Below are positions 32,337 through 43,342 of a stretch of DNA of 64,000 nucleotides, piece after piece. Under the pieces are notes generated by a model that had not been told where the DNA came from, did not search any database, and saw nothing but the letters and a program-made list of their open reading frames with translations. Within the stretch, counting starts at the first letter, position 1. The number at the start of each line of letters is the position of its first letter. Made by a program: the position numbers and the translations under genes. Where the stretch lies: NCBI GenBank assembly GCA_020740775.1, contig JAHEWK010000014.1, positions 434,001 through 498,000 of the forward strand. Reading direction: 5' to 3'. Source of the DNA: Ilyonectria destructans. Its lineage: Eukaryota; Ascomycota; Sordariomycetes; Hypocreales; Nectriaceae.

Positions 32337-33656
32337 ATGGACCACTCAGACGGCATGACTCAGGGGGAAACCACTAGCCAGTCGGCTAGCGTACTCGAGC
32401 AACTCTTGAGCGAAGTCAGGCTTATGCGGTCCGAGAATATGGCCCTAAGAGAGGCAAATGAGGAAACGAAATTGAAGCTGTTAGCACTGGAAACGTCCAT
32501 CCAGTCTATACAGCCCACACCAGCGCCCACGCTGGCGCCAGAAGACAATAAGACAACCGCTGTTCCTGTCACTCCCAACACTACTACCAACCCTTCTATC
32601 ACCGCCGATCCCGCCAATACGGTTATCACTTACAGTCCTCACCCGACCAAGCGCCCCAAGCTGCGAGATGTCCCGAAGTACAGTGGTGACAAGTCCCAGT
32701 GGCGTAGCTGGAAGTTGGAGACCGAAGGGAAGCTACGAGTCGACGGCGAAGCCCTCGGAGACGCAGAGGGCCACTTTATGTATGTCTTTATGAGCCTGGA
32801 AGGCAAGGCTAAAGACAATGTGACCACCTTTGTGGAGATGCAAATTGAGAAGAGGACGTTTAATGTGGCTGAACTGCTCAACCGCCTTGAACTGTTGTAC
32901 GGAGAGAAGGATCGTAAACAGAGAGCTACTCGCAACCTGCACTCGATTAAGCAAGGAGAAAACGAACCCTTTACTTCGTTCTACCCTCGTTTCGAGAAAG
33001 AGATCGCCAACGCCAATGCCGAATATTGGCCAGATGACAGCAAGATTTCTTACCTCCAGGAGGCACTAAACGACAGAATGAAGGCCGCTCTTATAGGCTC
33101 TGATTCCGTCGCGATTAGCACCTACGTTGGGCTGGCAAAGAGGTGCGACTCGCTTAGCAGCCAGATGGAACTGTTAGGCCAGTGGAAGAAACCTCGCGGC
33201 AACACGAGGGGCTTGGACAACCACGGTAGTCAGAGCAGCCAGAGATCTCAGCAACAGCATGTCCAGCAGGCTGAGGTCAGAAGAGAGGACATGATGGAAT
33301 GGGAGCCAACCCCACAAGCATCCACTCAAGTAAACGCTGGGCGCACCCGCGGCGGCAAGAACACGAATGGCTACCAGTCCAGGCGACCAGAGGATCAGGC
33401 TTTGCTCGGTAAGCGTGCCAAGTGGGTCGATCAGGATGAAATGGATGCACGCTACCGCGAAGGACGTTGTCTCCGTTGCGGAAGAGATAACTGCAGAATC
33501 GAACGCTGTCCATTAGCCGCACCTATTCGGCCCGGGAGCGTAACCAGACGCACTCAAGTCAACGCCGCAGCCCCCTCGCGCCCCTCGGTTACCAACGCCG
33601 CGATCGTTGAAGAAGGCGAAGATGCCACTCTCCAGAGCGACGGAGATTCAGACTAG
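32337..33656 (+). CDS. gag: Retrotransposon Gag
   Basis: 439 residues starting MDHSDGMTQ. An N-terminal coiled-coil-like stretch (RSENMALREANEETK) is followed by a T/P-rich linker, then the retrotransposon Gag core (PKYSGDKSQWRSW, then LLYGEKDRKQRA and FTSFYPRFEKEIA). Near the C-terminus there is one zinc knuckle, CLRCGRDNCRIERC, spaced C-x2-C-x4-C-x4-C, with Cys where the usual CCHC knuckle has His. The protein forms the virus-like particle and binds the RNA. The frame ends in a TAG at 33654-33656 and continues open in the same phase into pol. Confidence 0.93.
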   Translation: MDHSDGMTQGETTSQSASVLEQLLSEVRLMRSENMALREANEETKLKLLALETSIQSIQPTPAPTLAPEDNKTTAVPVTPNTTTNPSITADPANTVITYSPHPTKRPKLRDVPKYSGDKSQWRSWKLETEGKLRVDGEALGDAEGHFMYVFMSLEGKAKDNVTTFVEMQIEKRTFNVAELLNRLELLYGEKDRKQRATRNLHSIKQGENEPFTSFYPRFEKEIANANAEYWPDDSKISYLQEALNDRMKAALIGSDSVAISTYVGLAKRCDSLSSQMELLGQWKKPRGNTRGLDNHGSQSSQRSQQQHVQQAEVRREDMMEWEPTPQASTQVNAGRTRGGKNTNGYQSRRPEDQALLGKRAKWVDQDEMDARYREGRCLRCGRDNCRIERCPLAAPIRPGSVTRRTQVNAAAPSRPSVTNAAIVEEGEDATLQSDGDSD

Positions 33657-36600
33657 GAACACGCGGCGGCTGTGAGAGAATGGGAGACAACCGGTAAAAA
33701 GAGAATGGATGGAGATCCATTCATAGCAGACGTTAGGGTGAATGGAACGGACTTCGTACCATCCCTCGTCGACTATGGTTGCCTCTGCTACGGCGCGGTT
33801 AGCAAACGGACCTTCCAATCTCTTCAGCTGCCACATATACCTGTTCAACCTCGCATCCTCGAGAATGCAGCAGGAGACGGCAAGGAGGTTAAGATCGACA
33901 AGATCACTTACTTATCGATCGACCTAGACGGACACCAACAGCGCCGTGTATTTATGTACGTCATTGACGACCTTAACTGGGATATGATTCTAGGCAAACG
34001 ATGGATGGAAGATCAAGATGTTCACATTCATGCGAAGGAAGGATACTTGGAGATCGGAACCAGTGGAGCTCAAGTACAAGACCGACAACGCTATCGGCCC
34101 CCTCGACTAGAGGTCTCGAAGGTGATGGCCGCTGCCTTTCTAGGCGACGTGCGCCGCAACAGACGTACAGGCGGCGTTGGAGTTTATGCCGTCACGATGG
34201 CGGACATCGACAAAGCCTTGAGACCGAAACCAAAGATCGACCCAGTGGAGAAGTTGCCACCACACTACCACAAGTGGTTACAAGCCTTCTCTCGACAACT
34301 GGCCAACCAGTTACCTCCCCACAGGCCAGGCGTTGACCTGAAGATCGAAGTCCTACGAGACGAACACGGCCGCGAGAAACCCCTACCCTGGGGTCCGCTT
34401 TATGGCATGTCTCGCGAAGAGCTATTGGTACTGCGGAAGACACTTACAGAGCTTCTCGACAAGGAGTTTATCAGAGTTAGCAGTTCACCCGCGGCGGCAC
34501 CGGTTCTCATGGTGAAAAAGCCTGGTGGAGGCGTTCGCTTTTGTGTGGATTACCGAGGACTGAACAACATCACCAAGAAGGACCGCTATCCGCTGCCCTT
34601 ACTCAACGAAACGCTACGCACTGTGGCAAAGGCAAAGTGGTTCACGAAGCTAGATGTTATAGCAGCATTCCACAAGATCAGGGTCGCCCCCGGAGACGAA
34701 GAAAAGACGGCCTTCAGAACACGCTACGGATCTTTTGAATGGCTGGTAGTCCCATTTGGACTGACAGGTGCACCCGCAGCCTTTCAACGGTATATCAACA
34801 GCGTGCTCCAAGACTACCTAGACGATTTCGTGTCAGCATACATCGACGACGTGTTGATCTTCTCTTCTGGAAGCATTCAAGACCACCGCGACAAAGTCGG
34901 CAGGGTCCTCCAACGCCTAATGGATGCTGGGCTACAGCTAGACATCAGCAAGAGCGAATTCGAAGTCAAGACGGTGAAATATCTCGGGTTCATTATCGAG
35001 GCGGAGAACGGGATCCGAGTCGATCCTGAGAAGGTCAAGGCTGTCAAGGAATGGACTACGCCAACGAACGTAAAAGCCGTTAGAGCCTTTATCGGTTTCG
35101 CGAACTTCTATAGGATTTTCATGCCTGAGTTCTCAGAGATAGCAGAGCCGCTGATACGGCTAACGAAAAAGGACGTACCCTTCCGTTGGGACGACCTATG
35201 CGAAGAAGCCTTTGAGAAGCTTAAGGACCTGTTGATCACGGCCCCTATTCTAGCTCATTTCCACCCGGAGAGAGAGACTATCGTGGAGGCAGATTCTTCA
35301 GGATTTGTCACTGGGGGTGTCCTCTCCCAGCGAGACGACGAAGACGGACTATTACGGCCTGTCGCCTATTTCTCGAAGAAACACTCGCCAGCAGAGGTCA
35401 ACTACGCTATTCACGACAAGGAACTGCTTGCTATTGTAAGGTGTCTGGAGCAATGGGAACCAGAGCTGCGAGCTGTGAAGAATTTCAGGATCCTCACGGA
35501 CCATCAGAATCTGAAATACTTCTATTCGGAGAGAAGATTAACGGAAAGACAAGTACGATGGTCGGAGTTCTTATCCAGGTTCCATTTCACACTCGAATGG
35601 AGACCCGGAAAGAAGGCTGGACTGCCAGACGCGCTCTCTCGACGAGACCAAGATATGCCAGCCGACTACTCGGACGAGCGGCTCAAGGCACGCATTATGA
35701 GGCTCTTTCAGGACGACCATCTTAGAAGGGTACGCATCTCGACAGTTTCCACCAACACTGAGGGCGCCCTGGAGTTTGATTTCGAAAAGGATATCAGGCT
35801 ATTCGAGGACCAGGAATTGCAGCAACTTTGGGACGCCGCACGCCGAGAGGACAAGCTCTACCAGGAACTCACGAAGCTAGTAGCGAATGGAGAGAAGAAC
35901 TTACCGACACAGTTGCAAAAGGAGAAGGTTGTGAGTATCTCAGAATGCTCACTGGATGACAAAGGTCTCCTATGCTTCCGGAATCGTGTCTGGATACCCA
36001 ACTCTGAGCCGCTGCGCACGAAGATTATTCAAGCAACACACGACTCCCACATTACCGGGCACCCGGGGAGAGACCTTACGTACTCTATTCTGTCGAGACG
36101 CTTCTTTTGGCCGGGCGCAGCTAGCGAAGTACGCCAATTCGTGCGTAACTGTGAGGTCTGCGGAAGGAACACCATTTGGAGAGACACGAAGAGAGGGCTC
36201 CTGAAGCCATTACCCATTCCGCAACGAATATGGAGCGAGGTCACTATCGACTTCATTACGGACCTCCCACCATCGGGACGGGATGGCGCGACGAACTGCA
36301 TGGTAGTCACAGACCGGCTTACCAAAGGCGTCGAACTCGAAGGCATGAGCGATATCTCCTCGGAAGCGGTTGCTAAGAGACTCTTCGAACGGCACTACCC
36401 GGTCCATGGTATTCCAACAGCCATAACCAGTGACCGTGGGCCCCAGTTTGTCAGCGACATGTGGAAGCACTTCTGCAAACTGCTGCAGATCGAGCAGCGG
36501 CTATCGACGGCGTACCACCCACAGACGGATGGAGCGACGGAGCGAATGAACCAAGAGGTTGAGAAGATCCTACGAATATGGACAAACTATCTCCAAGAGA

Positions 36601-37346
36601 ATTGGCTAGACCTGCTACCAATAGCCATGGCAACAATCAACGAGAGGGACGCGGCCTCTACCGGCCTAAGCCCGTTCTTCTTCATGCACGGCTACCACAA
36701 CGAGCCAATTCAGCTAGTCGAGGATCGAAGAGCAGAAGATGCGAGGGAGGGCGAGGTTATGGCAGAAGACTTCATCCAGAGACTTCAGGACGCCACAGAG
36801 TTTGCGCAAGCTGCAATAGCTATGGCCCAAGAGATACAGCAAGCCCAAGCCAACAGGCACAGAACTGCCTCGCCCCGCTACAAGCCTGGAGACTGGGTAT
36901 ACCTTAATCTGAAGAACGTCAAGACGTCACGGCCTTGTAAGAAGCTGGACTGGCTACATGCAAAATACCAAGTGGTCGAGGAGATTAACCCACACGCCTA
37001 CAAGTTAGACGTGCCCGGACGCATACACCCAGTATTCCATGTGGATTTGCTCCGGCCCGTCCCTGACGACCCGCTACCATCACAGCAGGTCGATCACGAG
37101 AGCGCCCCACCAGTGCTGGTGGACGGTCAAGAGATGTACCTCGTTGAACGCATCCTCGATGAAAAGAAGGAAGGCACGCACAAGAAGGTGCTCGTGAAGT
37201 GGGTGGACTATTCGAGACCCACGTGGGAGCATCTCAGTGCTGTACGGCATACGGATGCATGGAAACAATGGACAAAGCGGAAGAAGAAGAGAGTCAACTT
37301 CGAAAATCATCGTGAGATACACGCCAACTCTGGAGGAGGGGGGTAA
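33657..37346 (+). CDS. pol: Retrotransposon Pol: protease, RT, RNase H, integrase, chromodomain
   Basis: Same reading phase as gag, open from the codon after the UAG; the first in-frame ATG is 33705. The protease region carries LVDYGCLCYG at about 33771-33800, so the expected D(S/T)G reads DYG. Reverse transcriptase shows FCVDYRGLNNIT, TKLDVIAAFHKI and the catalytic YIDD at about 34836-34847. RNase H starts near 35275 (IVEADSSGF, DHQNLKYF). Integrase has the H-H-C-C zinc site (HITGHPGRD to NCEVCGR, about 36045-36165) and the DDE residues in TIDFITD, TSDRGPQF and MNQEVEK. A chromodomain (YLVERILDEKK to VKWVDYSRPTWEHL) closes the protein at about 37138-37260. Chromodomains direct integration to marked chromatin. 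The TAA stop ends one base before the 3' LTR. It is probably expressed as Gag-Pol by read-through or by re-initiation at 33705. Confidence 0.94.
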   Translation, partial: EHAAAVREWETTGKKRMDGDPFIADVRVNGTDFVPSLVDYGCLCYGAVSKRTFQSLQLPHIPVQPRILENAAGDGKEVKIDKITYLSIDLDGHQQRRVFMYVIDDLNWDMILGKRWMEDQDVHIHAKEGYLEIGTSGAQVQDRQRYRPPRLEVSKVMAAAFLGDVRRNRRTGGVGVYAVTMADIDKALRPKPKIDPVEKLPPHYHKWLQAFSRQLANQLPPHRPGVDLKIEVLRDEHGREKPLPWGPLYGMSREELLVLRKTLTELLDKEFIRVSSSPAAAPVLMVKKPGGGVRFCVDYRGLNNITKKDRYPLPLLNETLRTVAKAKWFTKLDVIAAFHKIRVAPGDEEKTAFRTRYGSFEWLVVPFGLTGAPAAFQRYINSVLQDYLDDFVSAYIDDVLIFSSGSIQDHRDKVGRVLQRLMDAGLQLDISKSEFEVKTVKYLGFIIEAENGIRVDPEKVKAVKEWTTPTNVKAVRAFIGFANFYRIFMPEFSEIAEPLIRLTKKDVPFRWDDLCEEAFEKLKDLLITAPILAHFHPERETIVEADSSGFVTGGVLSQRDDEDGLLRPVAYFSKKHSPAEVNYAIHDKELLAIVRCLEQWEPELRAVKNFRILTDHQNLKYFYSERRLTERQVRWSEFLSRFHFTLEWRPGKKAGLPDALSRRDQDMPADYSDERLKARIMRLFQDDHLRRVRISTVSTNTEGALEFDFEKDIRLFEDQELQQLWDAARREDKLYQELTKLVANGEKNLPTQLQKEKVVSISECSLDDKGLLCFRNRVWIPNSEPLRTKIIQATHDSHITGHPGRDLTYSILSRRFFWPGAASEVRQFVRNCEVCGRNTIWRDTKRGLLKPLPIPQRIWSEVTIDFITDLPPSGRDGATNCMVVTDRLTKGVELEGMSDISSEAVAKRLFERHYPVHGIPTAITSDRGPQFVSDMWKHFCKLLQIEQRLSTAYHPQTDGATERMNQEVEKILRIWTNYLQENWLDLLPIAMATINERDAASTGLSPFFFMHGYHNEPIQLVEDRRAEDAREGEVMAEDFIQRLQDATEFAQAAIAMAQEIQQAQANRHRTASPRYKPGDWVYLNLKNVKTSRPCKKLDWLHAKYQVVEEINPHAYKLDVPGRIHPVFHVDLLRPVPDDPLPSQQVDHESAPPVLVDGQEMYLVERILDEKKEGTHKKVLVKWVDYSRPTWEHLSAVRHTDAWKQWTKRKKKRVNFENHREIHANSGGGG
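37332..37343 (+). other. Polypurine tract
   Basis: GGAGGAGGGGGG, three bases (the pol stop TAA) before the 3' LTR; it would prime plus-strand cDNA synthesis. The tract also encodes the last Gly residues of Pol. Confidence 0.85.
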
Positions 37347-37562
37347 TGTAACGGGTCAGGCCCACTTGGCTGGCGGCTCTGCCGCCAAGCCCGAATTCTT
37401 CTCCACAGCGCCATCGAGTTGATTCTCGAATCTTCTATATTAAAGAAGATATAACGCGTCTTCACGCACCCAGTTTGTATTTAGATTCTTTCCTTTCTTC
37501 ATCTTGAAAGTAAACAGCATAGGGACTAGTTAGTTGAATCAACTCACTAGAGGCCTTTCACA
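37347..37562 (+). repeat. 3' LTR
   Basis: Same 216 bases as 31948-32163; I found no mismatch when comparing them line by line. Confidence 0.95.
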
Positions 37563-37567
37563 GAGAC
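37563..37567 (+). repeat. Target-site duplication, right
   Basis: GAGAC, matching 31943-31947. Confidence 0.9.
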
Positions 37568-40280
37568 CAAGAAAAGCAAGCTTAGGTACACTGTTCGGAT
37601 ACCATCTCCAACAGTGTTTTAACGCCAACACGCCCAGCCTGCATGTCTCGCCACCGTACTGCAACACGTAAGCGTTCGTGCAGGTCAATCTCACTGTACA
37701 CTGACGCGCCAGCCGACTTGGCTTGAGTGGGCTGCGTATTACTGTAGGTGGGCGTACCGGTATTGCTTATTGCGCTTCGGTACCGATGTAGACGCAGGAG
37801 TAGAAGGCAAATGCCCACCCCACACACATCGACCAAAGAGAGGTGCATGTGTTCACCGATCAATTATCGACAAAAATGCAGAATTTTGTGAAGGGGGAGG
37901 CGTCAGTGACTGGCTACCTATGACTGGGAGTCGCAATGGTGCCTCTTATAGTCCTAGACCACGAATACATCGGTTTCCATCCACGATCTGCTACTCTCAC
38001 TAACTATTATGGTAGGAAATGACACCTTTGGCCCATGCTACGACTGAGGGGTGTATACAGCTTAACCCCTTGTCTTTTTATTTTCGCCCTAATTTATTCC
38101 GTTTTACAATTATTTCGGAGGTTCGTTCTAAGAACAAGCCTCCCTCCCCCATGCAACAGATTGCAGGATCGTCGGGATGTTGCTGATTCCGATTTGAGGT
38201 ACCCTCCATTACGGCGAGGTGAACTCGGGCTAGGGTGCCTTGTGCCTCAAAGTCGACGGCATTTCCCTTTACGCTTAGACTCAAATGAGCTAGTGAAAGC
38301 TGCACACTTTGTCCCGTGATGCGGTTCTATGGATTAGACAATGTAACCGGATGCACGCCCGAAATTGCAATGATATGACAGCGATCCACTAGTTGACCAA
38401 TCAATAATGATTTGACGCCTCTCTGCAAGCGACCCTGAAACGAATACATCGATGGCTGGCCTCAATATCAGAAGTAGCGTCATGGTCTCAGATGCGATGG
38501 CCTGGAGGGAGTATCTTGACTAGAGGCCAGGTCTCACACCACAGCCGAGGCACGGTATTGAGCTCCGGCGAGAGGTACCTACCCAAACCTGTGAGCTAAA
38601 ATCTTTTCAAACTCTCTACATATCTAATATTACCCCCAGCCTTCCCATACATCCTGGCCTCGTGTACTTACAAACTGAGACCAAGCCCCTGCTTTTCGCT
38701 CACCATCTACCCGTTGTTGACGTTTCATCTTCTGCAGAAGTAAGATGTGGTCTTTCTTTTCTTTTCTCAGTTTTGGAAAAGCCACTTCAATTTGACATTC
38801 ATTGAATCTCGTGTGTTCCATACCGTACTGTTAGTTGGATCTAGATCTGTGGGGGAGGGGGCCGGGTTGCTTTTGCCTACAGGGATGAGACGATCAAGGC
38901 ACCTGGACTCCTTATCAAGCACCACAACTTCACCTTATAAATAGAAGGCGACTTCGCATCCTTAGGTGATGTCTGGACTATACAATACGACACATTTTAC
39001 CGACCTTCACTGCTGTTCAACAACCATCTCAAGACTCACATGTTGGGCACGAATGACGAAGAACCAAGACTACGATGGCGCAGAACATAGATGCTTCCTC
39101 CATGGCGGTAAACCTGAGTCAAGATTGCCTGTGAGCTATTTTAATCGTCTTAGTCTTGATAGCTTCTTGAAATGTTAGCTGAACAATGCCCAGATGCTGT
39201 GACATTCCGGCGCCTCCGGAATCTACTGGAAAGGAGCGCGTCAAGACCTTCCTTCAGGATCCCAATCTACCCGTCAGCTACCGATTGATTGAGATTCTTG
39301 GACCGCCAAGTCCATCTGATGGGGACCGGAACCCCACGACGAACGACTAGAAACTGGAGTAGCGTCATGGGATAATTCAAGTGAGGGAATCGAGCTGGAG
39401 GCTGGAGTCACGACTGGTGATGGAACAATGGGTTTCCCTCAACGTGGCTGATGTTTGTATGATTGAGTAATAATGTACTAAATAATGTTGAATTTATTTC
39501 ATTGCGTAAATATCAGATGTCACGTCTTGGAGACAGTATGGGGCGGGCATGAGATCAACACCATTGTCGTTTGTGGGGAAGGCGACACGCCCCGCCTGCG
39601 GATGCAGCAGAACCTGCCTGTAGGGTCTTGGGCCTTCGATGGAACACTAAGCAATGTGAAATGGAAACCTGCCTCAAATAGTGCATCTCGCAGCCCAAGA
39701 GAATACTGATATGAGAAATTGGAGTCCGGGGCTATATACGGAATGCTGAGATAAACGCTCCCTTCAGGTTGACCCGGGATAGCATAATTGGGCTTTGCCA
39801 CTCGTCTGCGGCTCAATATTCAAACCTTTTCCCCGCCAAATCTCTCAATCGAGGAAGAAGAAATGGATACCGATTGGGCCCTCTAGCGTCAACGCATGTA
39901 CGTACCTACGTACCTGCTGATCACAGCGCCTCGCCGAGATTAGCGTAAAATTGCCACCTTGTGCTTGGTGATACTTCAATGGCAACGAAATAATGCTCAG
40001 TAAAAACTGACGGATTCCAGACCGACAACATGTACCACCGTCAATGGCCGAGCTAAGTTTTTAGGGTAATATTGATTGATGGTATTGGCTTAAAATATGA
40101 AGAGCCCCGCCTTACGTAGCTTGGAGGGGTAGGTACGGTAGATGGAACGGCGGCGAGATCGCTCAGCCCAAAAATTTGTTAAAATCTTTTGCTTCGTCAT
40201 GCGTCGATTGTAGCCGAACATCCCTCGATCCCACACCAGAACGCTCCATCGCGGTTGTACACGACGCAACCAAAGCAATC
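37563..40280. other. Intergenic between the retrotransposon and ade4
   Basis: Variable composition with scattered short frames. One minus-strand frame (39520-39816) has no recognised motif. The ade4 promoter should lie in the last few hundred bases; I see no clear TATA box there. No gene is supported. Confidence 0.4.
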
Positions 40281-42858
40281 ATGTGTGGCATTTCCGCAAT
40301 TCTTGTGCGTTTCAGCTTCCTCCCCCTCCTCCCCGCGATGCTCCTACTATGACCGCCCGCGCAATATTGCTACGAGACCCCGCGCTGACCCTTCCCCAGC
40401 TTGGCGATACGAAAGCCACCACGGCCGCCGTCGACCTGCACGAATCCCTATACTTCCTCCAACATGTTAGTCACTCTCCCAGACATTCTGCGAAGATCTG
40501 CGAAGATGCTGACGCTCGAATCAGCGTGGACAAGATGCCGCCGGCATCACCGTGTGCCAGGGCGGAAGGCTCTACCAGTGCAAGGGCAACGGAATGGCTG
40601 CCAAGGTCTTCGCCGAGGGCAAGCGCATCACCGACCTGCCCGGCTACTGCGGAATAAGCCACCTCAGATACCCAACAATGGGTACTTCATCTGCGTACGT
40701 GCTATTTGGGAGGCTCCTTTTCCCCCTTGCTGCCGTCTCGGGAGGGAATCCCGTGTGAAGCTCCGAGGATTTACTGACATCTCTAAACTCCAGGTCCGAA
40801 GCGCAACCTTTTTATGTTAATTCGCCATTTGGTCTATCCATGAGCGTGAACGGAAACCTGGTGAACAATGGAGAACTTCGTACCTTCTTGGATCTCGAGG
40901 CCCGCCGCCATGTCAACACCGACTCAGACTCGGAGCTCCTGTACGTCTCTTCGATTCTTGGGAGTTTAGACAACCAACTACCTCTTGAGGAACCCTGGAC
41001 ACCTTCCAGGGACATCTTCATAGCTATTCGCTAACCGCAAATCGATAGGCTAAATGTTTTCGCGCACGCTCTCAACGAGCTGGGCAAAGCTCGAGCCAAT
41101 GTGGACGACGTCTTCACCGCGCTCCGGGACGTGTATTTGAGGTGCCACGGAGCCTACGCGTGCACTGCCATGCTTGCAGGCTTTGGAATTCTAGGGTTTA
41201 GGTGAGCGGACATGGTCTATGTTTCACTGGCCTTGACTAATGTCTGCAACTAGGGACGAGAACGGTATCCGACCCCTTTGCCTTGGATCTCGACCAAGCA
41301 CCACCCTCGAAGGAGCCACAGATTACTTTATGGCCTCGGAGTCTGTTGCTTTGACACAGCTTGGCTTCGGTAATATTGTGGATATCTTGCCCGGACAAGC
41401 TGTCTTCATTGAAAAAGGAGGCGCTCCCCAGTTCCGCCAAATCGTGGAGAGAAAATCTTACACCCCCGACATTTTTGAATATGTCTACTTCGCCCGCCCA
41501 GACAGTTGTATTGACGGATTGTCTGTCCATCGCAGTCGCGAGAATATGGGACTCAAGCTCGCGGATAAGATGAAGAAGGTTTTGGGAGAGAAGGGGATCC
41601 AGGACATCGACGTCAGTAAGTGACTCCCTATCTCATTATAACCCTCTCCAGTTTGAGCAAAAGAGCTCTTCCCATAAGCTCCATACATACTACCAGTGTA
41701 TACTTTTCTAAGGAGATGCTAACATGCCGTATTAAAGTCATCCCAGTTCCAGAGGTAGGCTTTTCTCACCATCCAGCCTTCCAGCCATGGCTAAAAAGTT
41801 GAAATTCGCAATTGCTTACTTGACTCCTGCAACAGACCAGCAACACTGCAGCGGCTATCCTAGCCAAGTCCCTGGACAAGCCATTCTCGAATGCGTTCGT
41901 CAAGAACCGCTACGTGTACCGGACCTTCATTCTGCCTGGCCAATCGGCGCGACAGAAGAGCGTTCGCCGAAAACTCTCACCTATTAAGTCCGAGTTCAAA
42001 GGCAAAGTCGTATGCCTCGTCGATGATTCTATTGTGAGAGGAAACACCTCACGCGAAATTGTATGTGATCCCTCATCATTACTGGCAAAATCTCGAGTCA
42101 TGGCCAAGATAAACTCTGTCAAATGCCCTATCCATTAAACCCTTGCTAACTTCGATCTTCTAGGTTCAAATGGCCAAGGAAGCGGGGGCCGTTCGCGTTC
42201 TCTTTGTCTCATGCTCTCCAGAAATCACACACCCTCATGTTGTAAGTGTAACCCACACCCTTTGTCTTTCCAAAAACCCCTACTAACCTAATCGTTTAAA
42301 GTACGGCATAGACCTTGCCGACCCTGCTGGTAAGAATAGCACCTGAAATAACTTTACATAAACCTTGATCAGATTTGCTAACACGAATGCCCAGAACTCA
42401 TCGCATATAACAGGACAGTGGAGGAAATCGCTCAGCACATTGACGCCGACGAAGTCATCTATCAGGATATTGAGGACCTCAAGATCGCGTGTATGGAGGC
42501 GGGTGAGGTCAAGACCGATGTTCACGACTTTGAGATCGGAGTATTTTGCGGAAAGTATAAGACGAACGTGCCCGATGAATATTTCGAGCACCTCAACGAG
42601 TTGAGGGGGAAGGGGAAGAAGAGAAAGACTGCGACTGGCGCGAATGAGGAGGAAGAGACAGGCCAACGGAAAACAATCCTAATTGCGAATAGCGGTCCAA
42701 TGAACGTGGGGCGCCCGCAAAAGGCATCAAGTGCTGCGAATGGAGAAGATGGACCGGACAACCGAGATGACATCAGGTATGTTTACTGACGATACACCTA
42801 AGGTGGTGCCGACGATTAACACTTCTACAGCCTTCACAACTTTGCAAACGAATCTTAA
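40281..42858 (+). CDS. ade4: Amidophosphoribosyltransferase (glutamine PRPP amidotransferase)
   Basis: Twelve exons: 40281-40304, 40400-40465, 40525-40694, 40794-40940, 41049-41201, 41254-41615, 41738-41754, 41836-42060, 42164-42241, 42302-42329, 42395-42776, 42831-42858; the frame closes at 559 residues. It catalyses the first committed step of purine synthesis, PRPP plus glutamine to phosphoribosylamine, in the cytosol. The start is fixed by MCGIS, whose Cys2 is the glutaminase nucleophile. Further marks are [11 protein letters not shown] across intron 2, [15 protein letters not shown] (oxyanion-hole Asn-Gly), [32 protein letters not shown] across two introns, and the PRPP-binding loop [19 protein letters not shown]. 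Exon 7 has only 17 bases. The C-terminal about 70 residues are a low-complexity K/E/G/N-rich tail and end in a tiny last exon. No disruption is seen. Confidence 0.94.
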
Positions 42859-43342
42859 GACACCACACAGTTACTAGAAATTGCGTTTTGGATAGACTGG
42901 TTAGATGCCAGGACGGCAGGTGCCCACTGGAGATAAAACTGAGTGCGGATTTCTAGGGGCATTAATCTCGCGATCAATTTAAGCATTCCTGGCTATTCTG
43001 TTATTTCTGTTGCGATAGAAATTGTTTATCTAAGTGAATCATCTTTCTTCATCCTGTCTTGGCCAAATCTGCAAAGGTGAGGCGTTTGCCCGAGTGTTGA
43101 GGCAAGTTTCAAACTGGCTTGGCCTCAGCCCCGGCCTGTAGCTCAATGATAAGGGCGTATCCCCATCGTGTCCCAGAAATTGGTGTTTTTATGTTGTAAA
43201 AATAGTGATTAAATTACTGCCCTGTCATCAAGAATACGAAATGTTTCAAATAAAACCAGAGAAATATGTCTGATTGGGATTTGTATTAATGAAAATCTAT
43301 TAACCGTGAGATTTTTTGTCCTGTCGATATTTCCTTACGCGT
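42859..43342. other. Intergenic, no supported gene
   Basis: AT-rich from about 42950 to 43320. A TGTAGCTCAATGATAAGGG stretch at 43137-43155 resembles a tRNA D-arm but no T-arm follows at the right distance. Confidence 0.45.

Larger units (their letters stand above)
31948..37562 (+). mobile_element. Full-length Ty3/gypsy chromovirus (Tf1/sushi-like), 5615 bases
   Basis: Two LTRs of 216 bases, TG...CA ends, a 5-base GAGAC target duplication, a primer-binding site directly after the 5' LTR, gag, pol and a polypurine tract directly before the 3' LTR. Pol order is protease, reverse transcriptase, RNase H, integrase, chromodomain, which defines Ty3/gypsy chromoviruses. The two LTRs appear identical by eye over their whole length, so insertion is recent on an evolutionary scale. 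Both reading frames are open apart from the one UAG between them. No sign of repeat-induced mutation is seen inside the element. Confidence 0.96.

Noticed and set aside
33640..33720. Gag-Pol programmed frameshift
   Set aside because: Pol is in the same phase as gag, so no shift is needed; read-through or re-initiation is the relevant question.
40840..40870. VNGN instead of HNGN in the Ade4 glutaminase domain taken as a lost active-site residue
   Set aside because: The oxyanion-hole Asn-Gly pair is intact, and I recall the same [10 protein letters not shown] wording in other filamentous ascomycete Ade4 proteins, so it is probably normal for the group.
43137..43200. tRNA-like D-arm (TGTAGCTCAATGATAAGGG)
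   Set aside because: No B-box or T-arm at the proper distance and no acceptor-stem pairing.
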